This document shows, in pieces, positions 6,784 to 13,667 of a stretch of 19,746 nt of DNA. This DNA is from Planctomycetota bacterium (GTDB taxonomy: Bacteria; Planctomycetota; UBA1135; UBA2386): positions 1 through 19,746 of the forward strand of contig JACKHZ010000018.1 in NCBI GenBank assembly GCA_020638735.1, read 5' to 3'. Under the pieces are notes generated by a model that searched no databases, was not told the origin of the DNA, and was given only the letters and a program-made list of their open reading frames with translations. Both the position numbers and the translations under genes were made by a program. Within the stretch, counting starts at the first letter, position 1, and each line of letters begins with the position of its first letter.

Positions 6784-7737
6784 ATGAACCTCCGACGCTC
6801 CCGAGCCCTCAGTCTGATCGCCGCCGCAGCCTCCCTTGCCATGGCCCTGCCGGCTCAAGAGGGCGAAGGCCTCGCGGTGCCGAGGGAGAAGCTGGAGGCG
6901 ATTCGCCGGGGCAAGGAGGACGGGGCTGCCTCGGCGGATCGCGAGAAGTTCGAACAGCAGGAGAAGGAGGAGTGGGCCAAGTTGACGCCTGAGCAGCGTC
7001 TCGAGCGACGCATCCGCCGCGGCGCTTCGGCTCACTGCCAGTTCGTCGCGACCTGTCGTCCAGCCAAGCTGATGCCCGGCCAGTCGGGGGTCATGGTGGT
7101 GGCGGCCCTGCTGAAAGGCAACGCGGTCATCCCGTCCCCGCCGCCGGTCGAACTGCTGTCGCCTGCCGCCAACTCGCCCGTCGACTTCGGACAGTTGACG
7201 GTTCGTCCAGCCGAAGTCGGCACCGAGGCGCAGGCGTATCGCGGCCAGCCAGTCTACGAGAACTACGCTTGGTTCGAGATTCCGGTGACGATGCACCCGG
7301 ACGCCAAGCTCGGCGACAAGCATCGCCTGGCGTTCGACCTCAAGTTCGACTTGTACGACGGTGGTTCGGCGATGCCCGTCGGCCGCTTCCTCGAGCAGGT
7401 CTCGGCGGAGGTCGAGGTCGGAATGGCAGTGGATCCGAACGTCGTCGGCCACCGCGCCGCGAGCGCAGCGCCCGCGGCGAAGGCCGTGGAGCCCAAGGCC
7501 GTGGAGCCCAAGCCGGCGGTGACCGAGCCAGTGCCGGCCCCCGTCGCTTCGGGTGATGTCGTCGACACGCAGTCGTCGACGGGTGGTGCGGCCCCGCGGG
7601 TCACCGAGCCGGAGGGCGATGTCGGCGGCGATGTCTTGCCGGTGGCCAGCGAGGACGGCCTGCCGATGCCGCTCCTGATCGGCGGCGGCGTGTTCGCGCT
7701 GCTTCTCGTCCTGTTGTTGGCGCTTCGCCGCAAATAG
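6784..7737 (+). CDS. Exported, C-terminally anchored protein with DsbD-alpha-like domain
   Basis: The 317-residue product has a signal peptide (NLRRSRALSL, hydrophobic core, probable cleavage near ALPA at residue 24). A highly charged, probably helical segment follows (residues 32-78, EQQEKEEWAKLTPEQRLERR). The beta-rich domain at about 80-225 (CQFVATCRPAKLMPGQSGVM, then SPPPVELLSP) resembles the N-terminal DsbD-alpha domain that accepts electrons in DsbD. The transmembrane reductase and thioredoxin domains of DsbD are absent. A Pro/Ala linker with an AVEPK duplication precedes a single membrane helix (about 293-314) ending in RRK. The protein would sit outside the inner membrane with a short cytoplasmic tail. 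The ATG at 6784 is chosen because it starts the signal peptide. Only two Cys residues (in CQFVATC) are in the domain, and a redox role is unproven. Confidence 0.7.
   Translation: MNLRRSRALSLIAAAASLAMALPAQEGEGLAVPREKLEAIRRGKEDGAASADREKFEQQEKEEWAKLTPEQRLERRIRRGASAHCQFVATCRPAKLMPGQSGVMVVAALLKGNAVIPSPPPVELLSPAANSPVDFGQLTVRPAEVGTEAQAYRGQPVYENYAWFEIPVTMHPDAKLGDKHRLAFDLKFDLYDGGSAMPVGRFLEQVSAEVEVGMAVDPNVVGHRAASAAPAAKAVEPKAVEPKPAVTEPVPAPVASGDVVDTQSSTGGAAPRVTEPEGDVGGDVLPVASEDGLPMPLLIGGGVFALLLVLLLALRRK
7480..7509 (+). repeat. 15-bp tandem duplication inside the linker coding region
   Basis: The unit AAGGCCGTGGAGCCC occurs twice in direct succession, encoding KAVEP twice in the Pro-rich linker of the exported protein. 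It keeps the reading frame and points to slippage-driven length variation of the spacer. Confidence 0.85.
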
Positions 7738-7922
7738 GCCGCGTGCAACGAGCCGTTCCGAGGGGCGGACAGTGTAGAGTCGGGGCGGTGGGCTTGGCTC
7801 GGGCGGGGCACGGTTGTTGATTCTGGGCCTGCGCCGGCGGTGATGATTCGTGGCCGCAGCATGAAGTTCTGGCTGCTTTCGCGGGTCTTGTCGCATGCCG
7901 GCCCAACCCCCCGGATTCGCTC

Positions 7923-9128
7923 ATGGTGCTTGCCAAGATCCTGCGTCGGAATCTCCCCAAGCTGGCTGCTCATCAGCTGGTTCGGATTGCAGACCTCGAC
8001 GCTTGGCTGGACGTGGAGACCTCCTCGTTCGAAGCCAACAGTCGTCGGTTGGCGCGCGCGTTCGCCAAAGCCGAGGCCACCCTCGACCTGCAGGGCTACT
8101 GCCAGATGCGCCGTGAGGCTGTCAGTGTGGCAGCTGCCCCGGATCTGCCTGACATTCGTGACAGCCTGTACCAGGCGGACCTGAAGCGGCTCAGCCCGAT
8201 GGACCGCGAGGAGGAGTTCCGCATGGCCCGCAGGCACGAGTTCCTGCGTGACCTGCTGAGCTGGGCTCTCGTGGAGCACGGCATCGAGGGGGCGCGCGCC
8301 AAGGAACTGCTCCGCGGCCCAGCCTCCGCGGTGATCGCCGCGCTCGAGTCGCAGCCGTCCGTGCGGGGCATCACCCGGAGCTGGCTCGTGACGATGGTCG
8401 GTCAGTTCGAGCAGCTGCGCAACCTGTACGTCGAGGGCGCACTCTACATCGTGCTGAGCACCGCCAACCGCTACCGCAACCTCGGCGTCGACACGCCGGA
8501 CCTCGTTCAGGAAGGCAACGCCTCCCTGTTCCAGGCCATCGATGGCTTCGATTGGCGACGCGACGTGCGCTTCCGGACCTACGCCCAGTACTGGGTGCAC
8601 CAGGCGGTGCTGAAGATGCTCTACAACAGCTCGCGCACGGTCCGCGTGCCGATCTGGGTGCAGAAGATCCTCGGCAAGATCCGTCGAGCTCAGGACGCAG
8701 CGCGTCGCGGCGGCCGCGAGCTTTCGCCGGCCGAGATCGCCGAGCAGATCCGGGTGCCGGAGTCGAAGGTGCGCTGGGTGCTGTCCACGCGCCGCTACGC
8801 GGTGAGCCTCGACGCCGAGATCGCGGGTGGCGACGGGGCGACGATGGTGCAGATGCTGGCTGACGACAGCCTCGAGCCGATCCCCGAGTCGATCCCCGTC
8901 GGGGATCTCGGTGCGGCCCTCGCCGACGCCATGGCCGACTTGCCGGAGCGCGAGCAGGCGATCTTGCAGCGTCGGTTCGGCCTCGACGGCCGCGAGCCTG
9001 CGACCCTCGGCGAGATCGCCGTCGACCTCGGCATCACCGCCGAGCGGGTGCGTCAGCTGCAGAACGCGGCGCTCGGTCGTATGAAGCGGCCCGGCAAGCT
9101 CCAGCAGCTGCGGGCGTTCGTCGACTGA
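7923..9128 (+). CDS. Divergent RNA polymerase sigma-70 family factor
   Basis: The 401-residue product would direct RNA polymerase to a promoter set. Region 1.2-like sequence is at about 88-112 (LSPMDREEEFRMARRHEFL). Region 2 is at 173-243, with ANRYRNLGVDTPDLVQEGN and the -10-recognition helix FRTYAQYWVHQAVLKM. Region 3 is at 244-295 (LSPAEIAEQIRVPESKV), and region 4 at about 335-395 has the helix-turn-helix LGEIAVDLGITAERVRQLQ. It is shorter than RpoD, lacks the acidic region 1.1, and has an unusual N-terminal 85 residues unlike other sigma factors I know. It is therefore probably a group 2/3 alternative sigma. ATG 7923 is the first in-frame start after an upstream stop (7818-7820), and no Shine-Dalgarno is visible. 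No anti-sigma gene is adjacent. Confidence 0.92.
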   Translation: MVLAKILRRNLPKLAAHQLVRIADLDAWLDVETSSFEANSRRLARAFAKAEATLDLQGYCQMRREAVSVAAAPDLPDIRDSLYQADLKRLSPMDREEEFRMARRHEFLRDLLSWALVEHGIEGARAKELLRGPASAVIAALESQPSVRGITRSWLVTMVGQFEQLRNLYVEGALYIVLSTANRYRNLGVDTPDLVQEGNASLFQAIDGFDWRRDVRFRTYAQYWVHQAVLKMLYNSSRTVRVPIWVQKILGKIRRAQDAARRGGRELSPAEIAEQIRVPESKVRWVLSTRRYAVSLDAEIAGGDGATMVQMLADDSLEPIPESIPVGDLGAALADAMADLPEREQAILQRRFGLDGREPATLGEIAVDLGITAERVRQLQNAALGRMKRPGKLQQLRAFVD

Positions 9129-9143
9129 TCCGCGCGGCCGGGG

Positions 9144-10010
9144 TCAGTCCTGGCCGCCCGGCTCCTTGCGCGCGGCCATCTCCGCCATCGATTCGGCGAG
9201 CAGGCGCTGGTAGACGTCGAGGCGCTGATCCGACATCACCGGCAGGATCCGACGCATGGTGCGCACCTTGCGCAACTCGACGGGTGCGACCACCGCGCCG
9301 GCGTCGCCGGTGCCCATGGCAAGGATCTCGCCGGTCGGATCGACGATGCGGCCGTCTCCGGGGAATGCCATCGGCTCACCGTTGCGCAGCGACGCCTCCT
9401 GGCCGGTGCGGTTGCAGCCGACCACGAACAGCTCGTTCTCGATCGCCCGCGCCCGCAGCAGGGTGCGCCAGTGTTGCGCCCGCGCCTCCGGCCACTGGCC
9501 GGGCACGACCAGGACCTCCGCGCCGCAGCGGAAGTAGTAGCGCGCCAGCTCCGGGAACCGCAGGTCGTAGCAGATCAGCACGCCGATGCGGCCGAACTCC
9601 GTGTCGACGACGCATGCCTGGTCGCCGCGCGCGTGGTGGCGATGTTCCAGGTTTGGCGAGAACAGGTGGAGCTTGCGATAGGTGGCGATCGTCTCGCCGC
9701 GCTGGTGCAGGCGCGCCGTGTTGAACACCTGGTCGTCGACGACCTCGATGGAACTGCCGACGACGATCAGCTTGTGCTGCTCGGAGAGCGCGCGCGCGGC
9801 CTCCTCGGCTGCCTCTGCCTGCGCCACGACGTCTTCGTCGTAGGAGGTCAGGAACGACGTGGACCAGAGCTCGGGCAGGACGCACAGGCTCGCGCCCGCG
9901 CCGACGGCCTCTTCGATGCCGGCCTGCATCGACGCGACGTTCGCGGCGACATCGCCGGGCGAGACGTCGAACTGCACACAGGCCGCCAGGTAGTGATCGG
10001 ACACGGACAC
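9144..10010 (-). CDS. Carbon-nitrogen hydrolase (nitrilase superfamily, omega-amidase-like)
   Basis: The 288-residue product carries the full nitrilase-superfamily catalytic triad: Glu47 (LPELW), Lys113 (YRKLHLF) and Cys147 (LICYDLRFPEL). The sequence around the lysine and cysteine is closest to omega-amidase/Nit2-type enzymes, which hydrolyse alpha-keto dicarboxylic acid amides, although the exact substrate cannot be read from sequence. No signal peptide is seen, so it is cytoplasmic. The start is set at GTG 10010 (GTG 10004 is equally possible). The frame extends to TTG 10079, but that codon sits directly against the terminator of the preceding HU gene. The 3' end faces the sigma gene 15 bp away, where GCGGCC/GGCCGC (9134-9157) could form a weak hairpin. 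Confidence 0.87.
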   Translation of the reverse strand: MSVSDHYLAACVQFDVSPGDVAANVASMQAGIEEAVGAGASLCVLPELWSTSFLTSYDEDVVAQAEAAEEAARALSEQHKLIVVGSSIEVVDDQVFNTARLHQRGETIATYRKLHLFSPNLEHRHHARGDQACVVDTEFGRIGVLICYDLRFPELARYYFRCGAEVLVVPGQWPEARAQHWRTLLRARAIENELFVVGCNRTGQEASLRNGEPMAFPGDGRIVDPTGEILAMGTGDAGAVVAPVELRKVRTMRRILPVMSDQRLDVYQRLLAESMAEMAARKEPGGQD

Positions 10011-10018
10011 GCGTCGAG

Positions 10019-10024
10019 AGGATA
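10019..10024 (-). promoter_or_regulatory. Possible -10 element of the nitrilase-family gene
   Basis: On the minus strand TATCCT matches TATAAT at 4 of 6 positions and ends 8 bases before the GTG at 10010. It lies just downstream of the HU terminator, where an independent promoter is expected. No clear -35 hexamer is visible. If used, the transcript would be leaderless or nearly so. Confidence 0.3.
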
Positions 10025-10085
10025 GCGCGGAGTGTCGGTCTCGGGAATCGCGCCGAGGCTCCGCGACCTTCTCCGCCAACGAAAC

Positions 10086-10134
10086 GGGGAGGCCCGGCGC
10101 GCGCCGGCCTCCCCGCGTCTCGACGTGCGTCGAG
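10086..10134 (-). terminator. Tandem-hairpin terminator of the HU gene
   Basis: Reading the minus strand after the HU stop, the first stem is CTCGAC/GTCGAG (10134-10119, 4-base loop). A very strong stem of about 14 bp follows, made of GGGGAGGCC-GGCGC paired with GCGCC-GGCCTCCCC (10114-10086, one bulged base). The bases just beyond read GTTTCGTT, a weak U-tract. Position, stability and the T-rich end all support Rho-independent termination. Confidence 0.75.
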
Positions 10135-10140
10135 GGGCGA

Positions 10141-10566
10141 TCAGCCCTTGAACAGCATGTCGTCGGTCGACGCCGGCGCCGGACGGCGCACGCGCGGCGC
10201 GGCGCTGGTCCGCGTCTCGGCGATCAGCTGATCGCTCGGCTTGAAGATGATCGTCTCCTTGTTGGCGACGTCGATGCTCTCGCCGGTCAGCGGGTGCTTG
10301 TAGGCGCGGCCCTTGCGGACCCGGCGTTCGAAGGTGCCGAAGCCCTTCACCGCCACCTTGCCACGATCGTGCAGCAGATCGCTGACGGCGTCGAGCACGG
10401 CATCGAGCACGCGCGCCGCCGTGCGTCGCGGCACGTTCAGCTCCTCGGCGACCTTGTCGGCGAGGATTCCCTTGTTGGCCTGCCGACCGAGCGCGTCCTC
10501 ACCGGCCGCCATGCCCGTCGCCTGATCCATGCGGTTCGTCGCATCCTGCTTCGTCGTGCGGGTCAT
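10141..10566 (-). CDS. HU-family DNA-binding protein with N- and C-terminal extensions
   Basis: HU proteins bend and compact DNA as dimers in the nucleoid. The HU core is at about 31-118: NKGILADKVAEELNV, the signature GKVAVKGFGTFERRVRKGR, and the flexible arm tip KHPLTGE with the intercalating proline (Pro92), ending in FKPSDQLIAE. At 141 residues it is about 50 longer than the usual 90. A polar N-terminal tail of 30 residues (MTRTTKQDATNRMDQATG) and a Pro/Arg-rich C-terminal tail (PRVRRPAPAS) flank the core. ATG 10566 is the first in frame, and Met13 or Met19 would shorten the tail. It lies 87 bp after the FlhG-type gene and is followed by a strong terminator. HupA/B versus IHF type cannot be decided. 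Confidence 0.93.
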   Translation of the reverse strand: MTRTTKQDATNRMDQATGMAAGEDALGRQANKGILADKVAEELNVPRRTAARVLDAVLDAVSDLLHDRGKVAVKGFGTFERRVRKGRAYKHPLTGESIDVANKETIIFKPSDQLIAETRTSAAPRVRRPAPASTDDMLFKG

Positions 10567-10578
10567 CCTAGATTCCCT

Positions 10579-10595
10579 GTTTCCCTGTTGGCTCC
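10579..10595 (-). repeat. Short direct repeat upstream of the HU gene
   Basis: On the minus strand the unit ACAGGGAA is repeated back to back (read as ACAGGGAAACAGGGAA) about 13 bp before the HU start. It is purine-rich and could affect ribosome loading or protein binding, but nothing else supports a function. Confidence 0.35.
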
Positions 10596-10653
10596 ATGAA
10601 CGACGCCGTGTGATCGACGCCGGTATCCCAATTCCCCTTGCCGCTCCTCGCCG

Positions 10654-11466
10654 TCAGCCCTTTGCGGCCTGCGGCGCCGACTTCGACTTCCCGACGTATC
10701 GTTCGAGACCCGAAACCAGCTTCGCCAGGTATCGCGCTGCCACGCTGCCGGGGAAGACCTCGCTGAACGGCGACCGCTTCAAGACGGCGCCCTCAACGGA
10801 GCTATCTTCCGGCAGCAAGCCGAGCCAGTTGAGGTCGAAGGCCAAAAAGCGCTCCGTGCAGCCCTTGAGCTTGAGGAACACCTGCTCGGCCTCTTCCGGC
10901 GAGCGCACGCGGTTCACGACGCAGTGGATCGGCTTGTCGTAGCCGTCCTGGACGACGACCTTGACGATGCCGTAGGCGTCCGCGATCGCGGCGAAGTTGC
11001 TGGTGGTGACGAGGATCGTCTGGTCGGCCATCGACACGAAGTCGGTGACGCCCTTCGAGACACCGGCGCCGGTGTCGAGGATCATGACATCGCAGAACGG
11101 CGCGAGGTCCTCGATCGCGACGCAGATGCGTGCGCGACCGTTGTCGTCGAGGTTGGCCATGTCCTTGACGCCGCTGCCGCCGCTGATGAACTTCACCTTG
11201 CACGGCCCGTCCTCGATGATCTCGGCCAGCTCTGCGGTGCCCTCGATGTAGTCGGAGAGCGAGCGCTTCGGCTTGATGCCGGCGAGGATGTGGGCGTTGG
11301 CGAGACCGAGGTCGGTATCGACGATGATCGTGCGGTGCCCCCGTCGGCTGAACTCGCAGGCGAGGTTGACAGACAGCGAAGTCTTGCCCACGCCACCCTT
11401 GCCAGAGGTGACGGCGAAGATCGTCGCGCGCTTTCCAGACTTGTTGGGTTCCGCTTGCTCGGCCAT
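10654..11466 (-). CDS. FlhG/YlxH-type MinD/ParA-family ATPase
   Basis: The 270-residue product has the deviant Walker A SGKGGVGKTS (21-30) with the signature lysine Lys23. It also has the VDTDLGLANAHILAGIKPK switch/A' region (49-67), the FISGGSGVKDMANL stretch and the Walker B LDTGAG (130-135). The order and wording follow FlhG/YlxH, which regulate flagellar number and placement in many bacteria; related copies serve other polar machines. No flagellar gene or flhF partner lies in the window, so the cargo is unknown. The C-terminus lacks an obvious MinD-like membrane helix. ATG 11466 is chosen because it begins just before the first strand. An ATG at 11520 would add 18 residues. The HU gene is downstream and an envelope gene cluster diverges upstream. 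Confidence 0.85.
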   Translation of the reverse strand: MAEQAEPNKSGKRATIFAVTSGKGGVGKTSLSVNLACEFSRRGHRTIIVDTDLGLANAHILAGIKPKRSLSDYIEGTAELAEIIEDGPCKVKFISGGSGVKDMANLDDNGRARICVAIEDLAPFCDVMILDTGAGVSKGVTDFVSMADQTILVTTSNFAAIADAYGIVKVVVQDGYDKPIHCVVNRVRSPEEAEQVFLKLKGCTERFLAFDLNWLGLLPEDSSVEGAVLKRSPFSEVFPGSVAARYLAKLVSGLERYVGKSKSAPQAAKG

Positions 11467-11603
11467 ATCGTTTCTGTCGGTTCGCAGCCGTTCCGTTCCC
11501 TCGCCTATCGTCTGCCGCATGCCGCCGACTTGCGTCCAACTCCGGGACGGTCCGGCGCGCTCCGCTGCACCGGCCCGGCGCGATTGCCGACAAGGGCATC
11601 AGG

Positions 11604-11609
11604 AAGCTG
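11604..11609 (+). promoter_or_regulatory. Ribosome binding site that fixes the GTG start at 11612
   Basis: A purine-rich AGGAAG-type site just upstream of GTG 11612, with about 5 bases of spacing (CTGTC), is one of the better Shine-Dalgarno matches in the window. It supports the GTG start over a longer upstream frame that overlaps the divergent ATPase gene. Coordinates are approximate to a few bases. Confidence 0.5.
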
Positions 11610-11611
11610 TC

Positions 11612-12079
11612 GTGATCCCTCCGCGCCCGAATCGTCGTCGTCATGCAGGCCTCGCCTGGCGTGCGCTGTTGGCGCGAATGGCCCCGCTCGTGGCGACGGT
11701 CGCGACGTCGACCTGGTTCGTGCTCGAAGGGCTGTCGTTGTTCCGGACGGTCGGGAGGGGCGGTGCGGTGAACGACAGCGGGCTGCTGCTCGCGGCCGCT
11801 GCGTTGCTGTGCAGCCTGCTGCTGGTCGTGACCGTAGAGGTGCTGCGGGAGGCCGGGCGCTATCGAGCACCGGAGCAGACGCTGCGTCTGGCCATGCAGC
11901 GCATCCGCGCCGGAGACGTCGGCTTCCGCGTGGGGCTGCGGCGGGGCGATCCGCTGACCGGCCTCGCCCGCGAGTGCAACGAGCTGCTCGAGTGGCTCAA
12001 CGTCAATCGGCCGCCTGGCGTGCGCGGTGGTGGTGACATCGTCGAGGTTGCGGTCGACGACGAGGAGCCGGTGCGGTGA
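11612..12079 (+). CDS. Two-helix membrane protein with HAMP-like segment
   Basis: The 155-residue product has two membrane helices (about 24-44 and 57-78) separated by a 12-residue loop with RTVGRGG. They are followed by a segment at 90-130 (AMQRIRAGDVGFRV, then RRGDPLTGLARECNELLEWL) with the two-helix spacing and Gly-Asp-x-x-x-x-V pattern of HAMP domains. HAMP modules usually relay signals from membrane to cytoplasmic output domains, but no kinase, cyclase or methyl-accepting domain follows; the protein ends with an acidic tail (EVAVDDEEPVR). The GTG start is supported by a close AGGAAG site. Its TGA overlaps the ATG of the next gene by one base (TGATG), so translation is coupled. The function is unknown. 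Confidence 0.72.
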   Translation: MIPPRPNRRRHAGLAWRALLARMAPLVATVATSTWFVLEGLSLFRTVGRGGAVNDSGLLLAAAALLCSLLLVVTVEVLREAGRYRAPEQTLRLAMQRIRAGDVGFRVGLRRGDPLTGLARECNELLEWLNVNRPPGVRGGGDIVEVAVDDEEPVR

Positions 12080-12405
12080 TGCTGCGCGGGGACAGCGTCG
12101 CGCGGCTCGGCGCCGCCGCCGCGGTCGCGGCGATGCTGCTGAGCTGTGGGTTCTTGCGCGACGGCGCCGCCGAAGCCCGGGCGCGCCTCGAACGCGAACG
12201 CGGGCAGTTGGCAGCGTTGGCCAGACTTCAGTCGAGCGTCGACGGGGAACGCCGCGCGGACCTCGGGCAGTTGTCGGAGCTGCGCGGCTTGTTCGGCGAT
12301 GCCGAGGTGCGCTGGACGCGTCGTGGCGACTGCGTGTTCCTCACGTTCGGCCGCTCGCAGCCGGAAGACGGAGCGGGCGTCCTGGCCGCCGGGGTCCGGC
12401 GGTGA
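12079..12405 (+). CDS. Putative lipoprotein with short coiled coil
   Basis: The 108-residue product begins with a basic and hydrophobic N-terminus (LRGDSVARLGAAAAVAAM) and a lipobox LLSC with Cys23, indicating lipid attachment and residence on the membrane surface. The region after it (about 30-65) is Arg/Glu/Leu-rich and probably helical (RARLERERGQLAALARLQ). A small beta-like end follows (EVRWTRRGDCVFLTFG). It does not match any family I recognise. The ATG at 12079 overlaps the upstream stop by one base, and its own stop overlaps the next GTG (GTGA). It is thus the middle gene of a coupled three-gene unit. Confidence 0.65.
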   Translation: MLRGDSVARLGAAAAVAAMLLSCGFLRDGAAEARARLERERGQLAALARLQSSVDGERRADLGQLSELRGLFGDAEVRWTRRGDCVFLTFGRSQPEDGAGVLAAGVRR

Positions 12406-13574
12406 GCAGCCGCCGCCCTTCGCCCTGGTCACAGGTGCTGCGGCGCCTCGCGTCGCCGACGATGTCGGTGGCGGCTGCCGGGGCGGCGCTGCTGACCGGC
12501 ACGCTGTGGGACACGATGCGCGTGCTGCAGAAGGCGCACCAGGTGCACCTGGCAGCCGGCGAGGCGCGCGCCGCCATCGCTGCCGAGACGGTGCTCGCCG
12601 GGGGCGGCGAGTTCGCTTCGTGGTCCGAGCACGAGGTCGCTGGTGTCAGGGTCGCAGTGCGCAGCGACGCGACTGGCTATCGGGTGCGTTGCGAGAGCGA
12701 CGGGGTGCGGCGCGAGTACGCGGCGCAGTGGCTTGCCGGCGGTGGGCCCTCGGTGCTGGGCCGGCGACGGTGGTCGCCCGATCCGGTAGCGCTCGCTCGC
12801 CTCGGTGGCGGCGAACCGGTCGAGGCATCGCAGTTCCCGCAACTCGACGCCAAGGTGCTCGTCGGCGCAGCCGTCGCCTCGCAATCGGGCGGCTTCGTCC
12901 GCGACGCCGGCATCGCGCTGCAGTGGCTCGATCGCGGCACCGACCGCGACGACTTCGTGTGGCGGGGGCTCGGCGACGGGGGCGCACGACAGCCGGGCCG
13001 CGACGGGTTGCTGGTCGTGCCGGGTCACCTCTGGGTCGAGCCTGGCGAAGAACCTCTGCTGGTCCCGCTGGACGAAGACCTCGTCGTCGTCGTGCAGGGG
13101 AACATCTACCTCGGTCGTTCGCTGGCGGTGCGCGGCAACGGTCGGCTGTTGTTGGTCGCGGCCGAGGCGCGCGACGCGACGCTCTTCGTCGACGCCGACG
13201 GCGACGGACACTGGTCGGCCGGGGAGAGGCTGTTGTCCGGAGCTCGCTTCGCCGGTCCGGTCGAGGGAGCGGGCAGCGTCTACCTCGGGTTGCCCGGGCG
13301 ACGGTCCGCGCCCATCCAGTGCGCCGCTGGGCTGGTCGTCGCCGGTCAGCTGCACGTGCGTGTCGACGCCGAGGTGCGCGGGCCCTTGTGCCTGGCCAAC
13401 GGCGTGACGGATCTCGGCGGCGATGGTCGTTCGTGGCGACTCGGCGACGGTGAGTGGACGTATCGTCCCGGTCGAGAGCGCATCCCCGGCTTCGCCACCA
13501 GCGGGGAGCCGCGTCCTGGCTTGTTGCGCAGCATCCTGCAGCAGACTCTTTACCCGGGGCCGGCGGCTCGCTAG
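12402..13574 (+). CDS. Membrane-anchored protein with EF-hand-like loop, function unknown
   Basis: The 390-residue product has an N-terminal anchor (about 18-40, SPTMSVAAAGAALLTGTLW) followed by a helix. This resembles the layout of pseudopilins and minor pilins but lacks a GFTLIE-type processing site. The middle and C-terminal parts are beta-rich with a repetitive strand pattern (LVVVVQGNIYLGRSLAVRGN) recalling bactofilin or beta-helix proteins. Residues 264-275 read DADGDGHWSAGE, a full 12-residue EF-hand/dockerin-type calcium loop with Asp at 1, 3 and 5, Gly at 6 and Glu at 12. The GTG at 12402 overlaps the lipoprotein stop as GTGA. The frame extends further upstream but would overlap two other genes. 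The family is unknown to me. tRNA-Ala begins 17 bp after the stop. Confidence 0.7.
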   Translation: MSSRRPSPWSQVLRRLASPTMSVAAAGAALLTGTLWDTMRVLQKAHQVHLAAGEARAAIAAETVLAGGGEFASWSEHEVAGVRVAVRSDATGYRVRCESDGVRREYAAQWLAGGGPSVLGRRRWSPDPVALARLGGGEPVEASQFPQLDAKVLVGAAVASQSGGFVRDAGIALQWLDRGTDRDDFVWRGLGDGGARQPGRDGLLVVPGHLWVEPGEEPLLVPLDEDLVVVVQGNIYLGRSLAVRGNGRLLLVAAEARDATLFVDADGDGHWSAGERLLSGARFAGPVEGAGSVYLGLPGRRSAPIQCAAGLVVAGQLHVRVDAEVRGPLCLANGVTDLGGDGRSWRLGDGEWTYRPGRERIPGFATSGEPRPGLLRSILQQTLYPGPAAR

Positions 13575-13591
13575 CCTGTGCGCCCCACTGT

Positions 13592-13667
13592 GGGGCCGTA
13601 GCTCAGTTGGTAGAGCGCTGCGTTCGCAATGCAGAGGTCAGGGGTTCGACTCCCCTCGGCTCCACCA
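13592..13667 (+). tRNA. tRNA-Ala (anticodon CGC)
   Basis: A complete 76-base cloverleaf can be drawn. The acceptor stem is GGGGCCG/CGGCTCC with one G-U pair, the D arm is GCTC-AGTTGGTA-GAGC, and the anticodon arm is CTGCG-TTCGCAA-TGCAG with anticodon CGC reading GCG codons. The T arm is AGGGG-TTCGACT-CCCCT. The discriminator A and CCA end are genome-encoded. The anticodon and the G3-U70 pair of the acceptor stem are both alanine identity features. It follows the unknown membrane protein gene by 17 bp on the same strand and may be read through from it. Confidence 0.97.

Noticed and set aside
7738..7922. A promoter for the sigma gene (TTGGCT and TTGATT 17 apart near 7793-7821; TAGAGT at 7775)
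   Set aside because: The hexamers match consensus poorly and several equally weak pairs exist; no reason to prefer one.
10011..10079. TTG 10079 as start of the nitrilase-family gene
   Set aside because: It lies at the end of the HU terminator U-tract, and the extra 23 residues do not fit the family N-terminus.
10654..11466. Calling the ATPase ParA or MinD of a chromosome partition system because HU is adjacent
   Set aside because: No parB, parS or minC/minE is seen, and the motifs (VDTDLGLAN, LDTGAG) fit FlhG/YlxH better.
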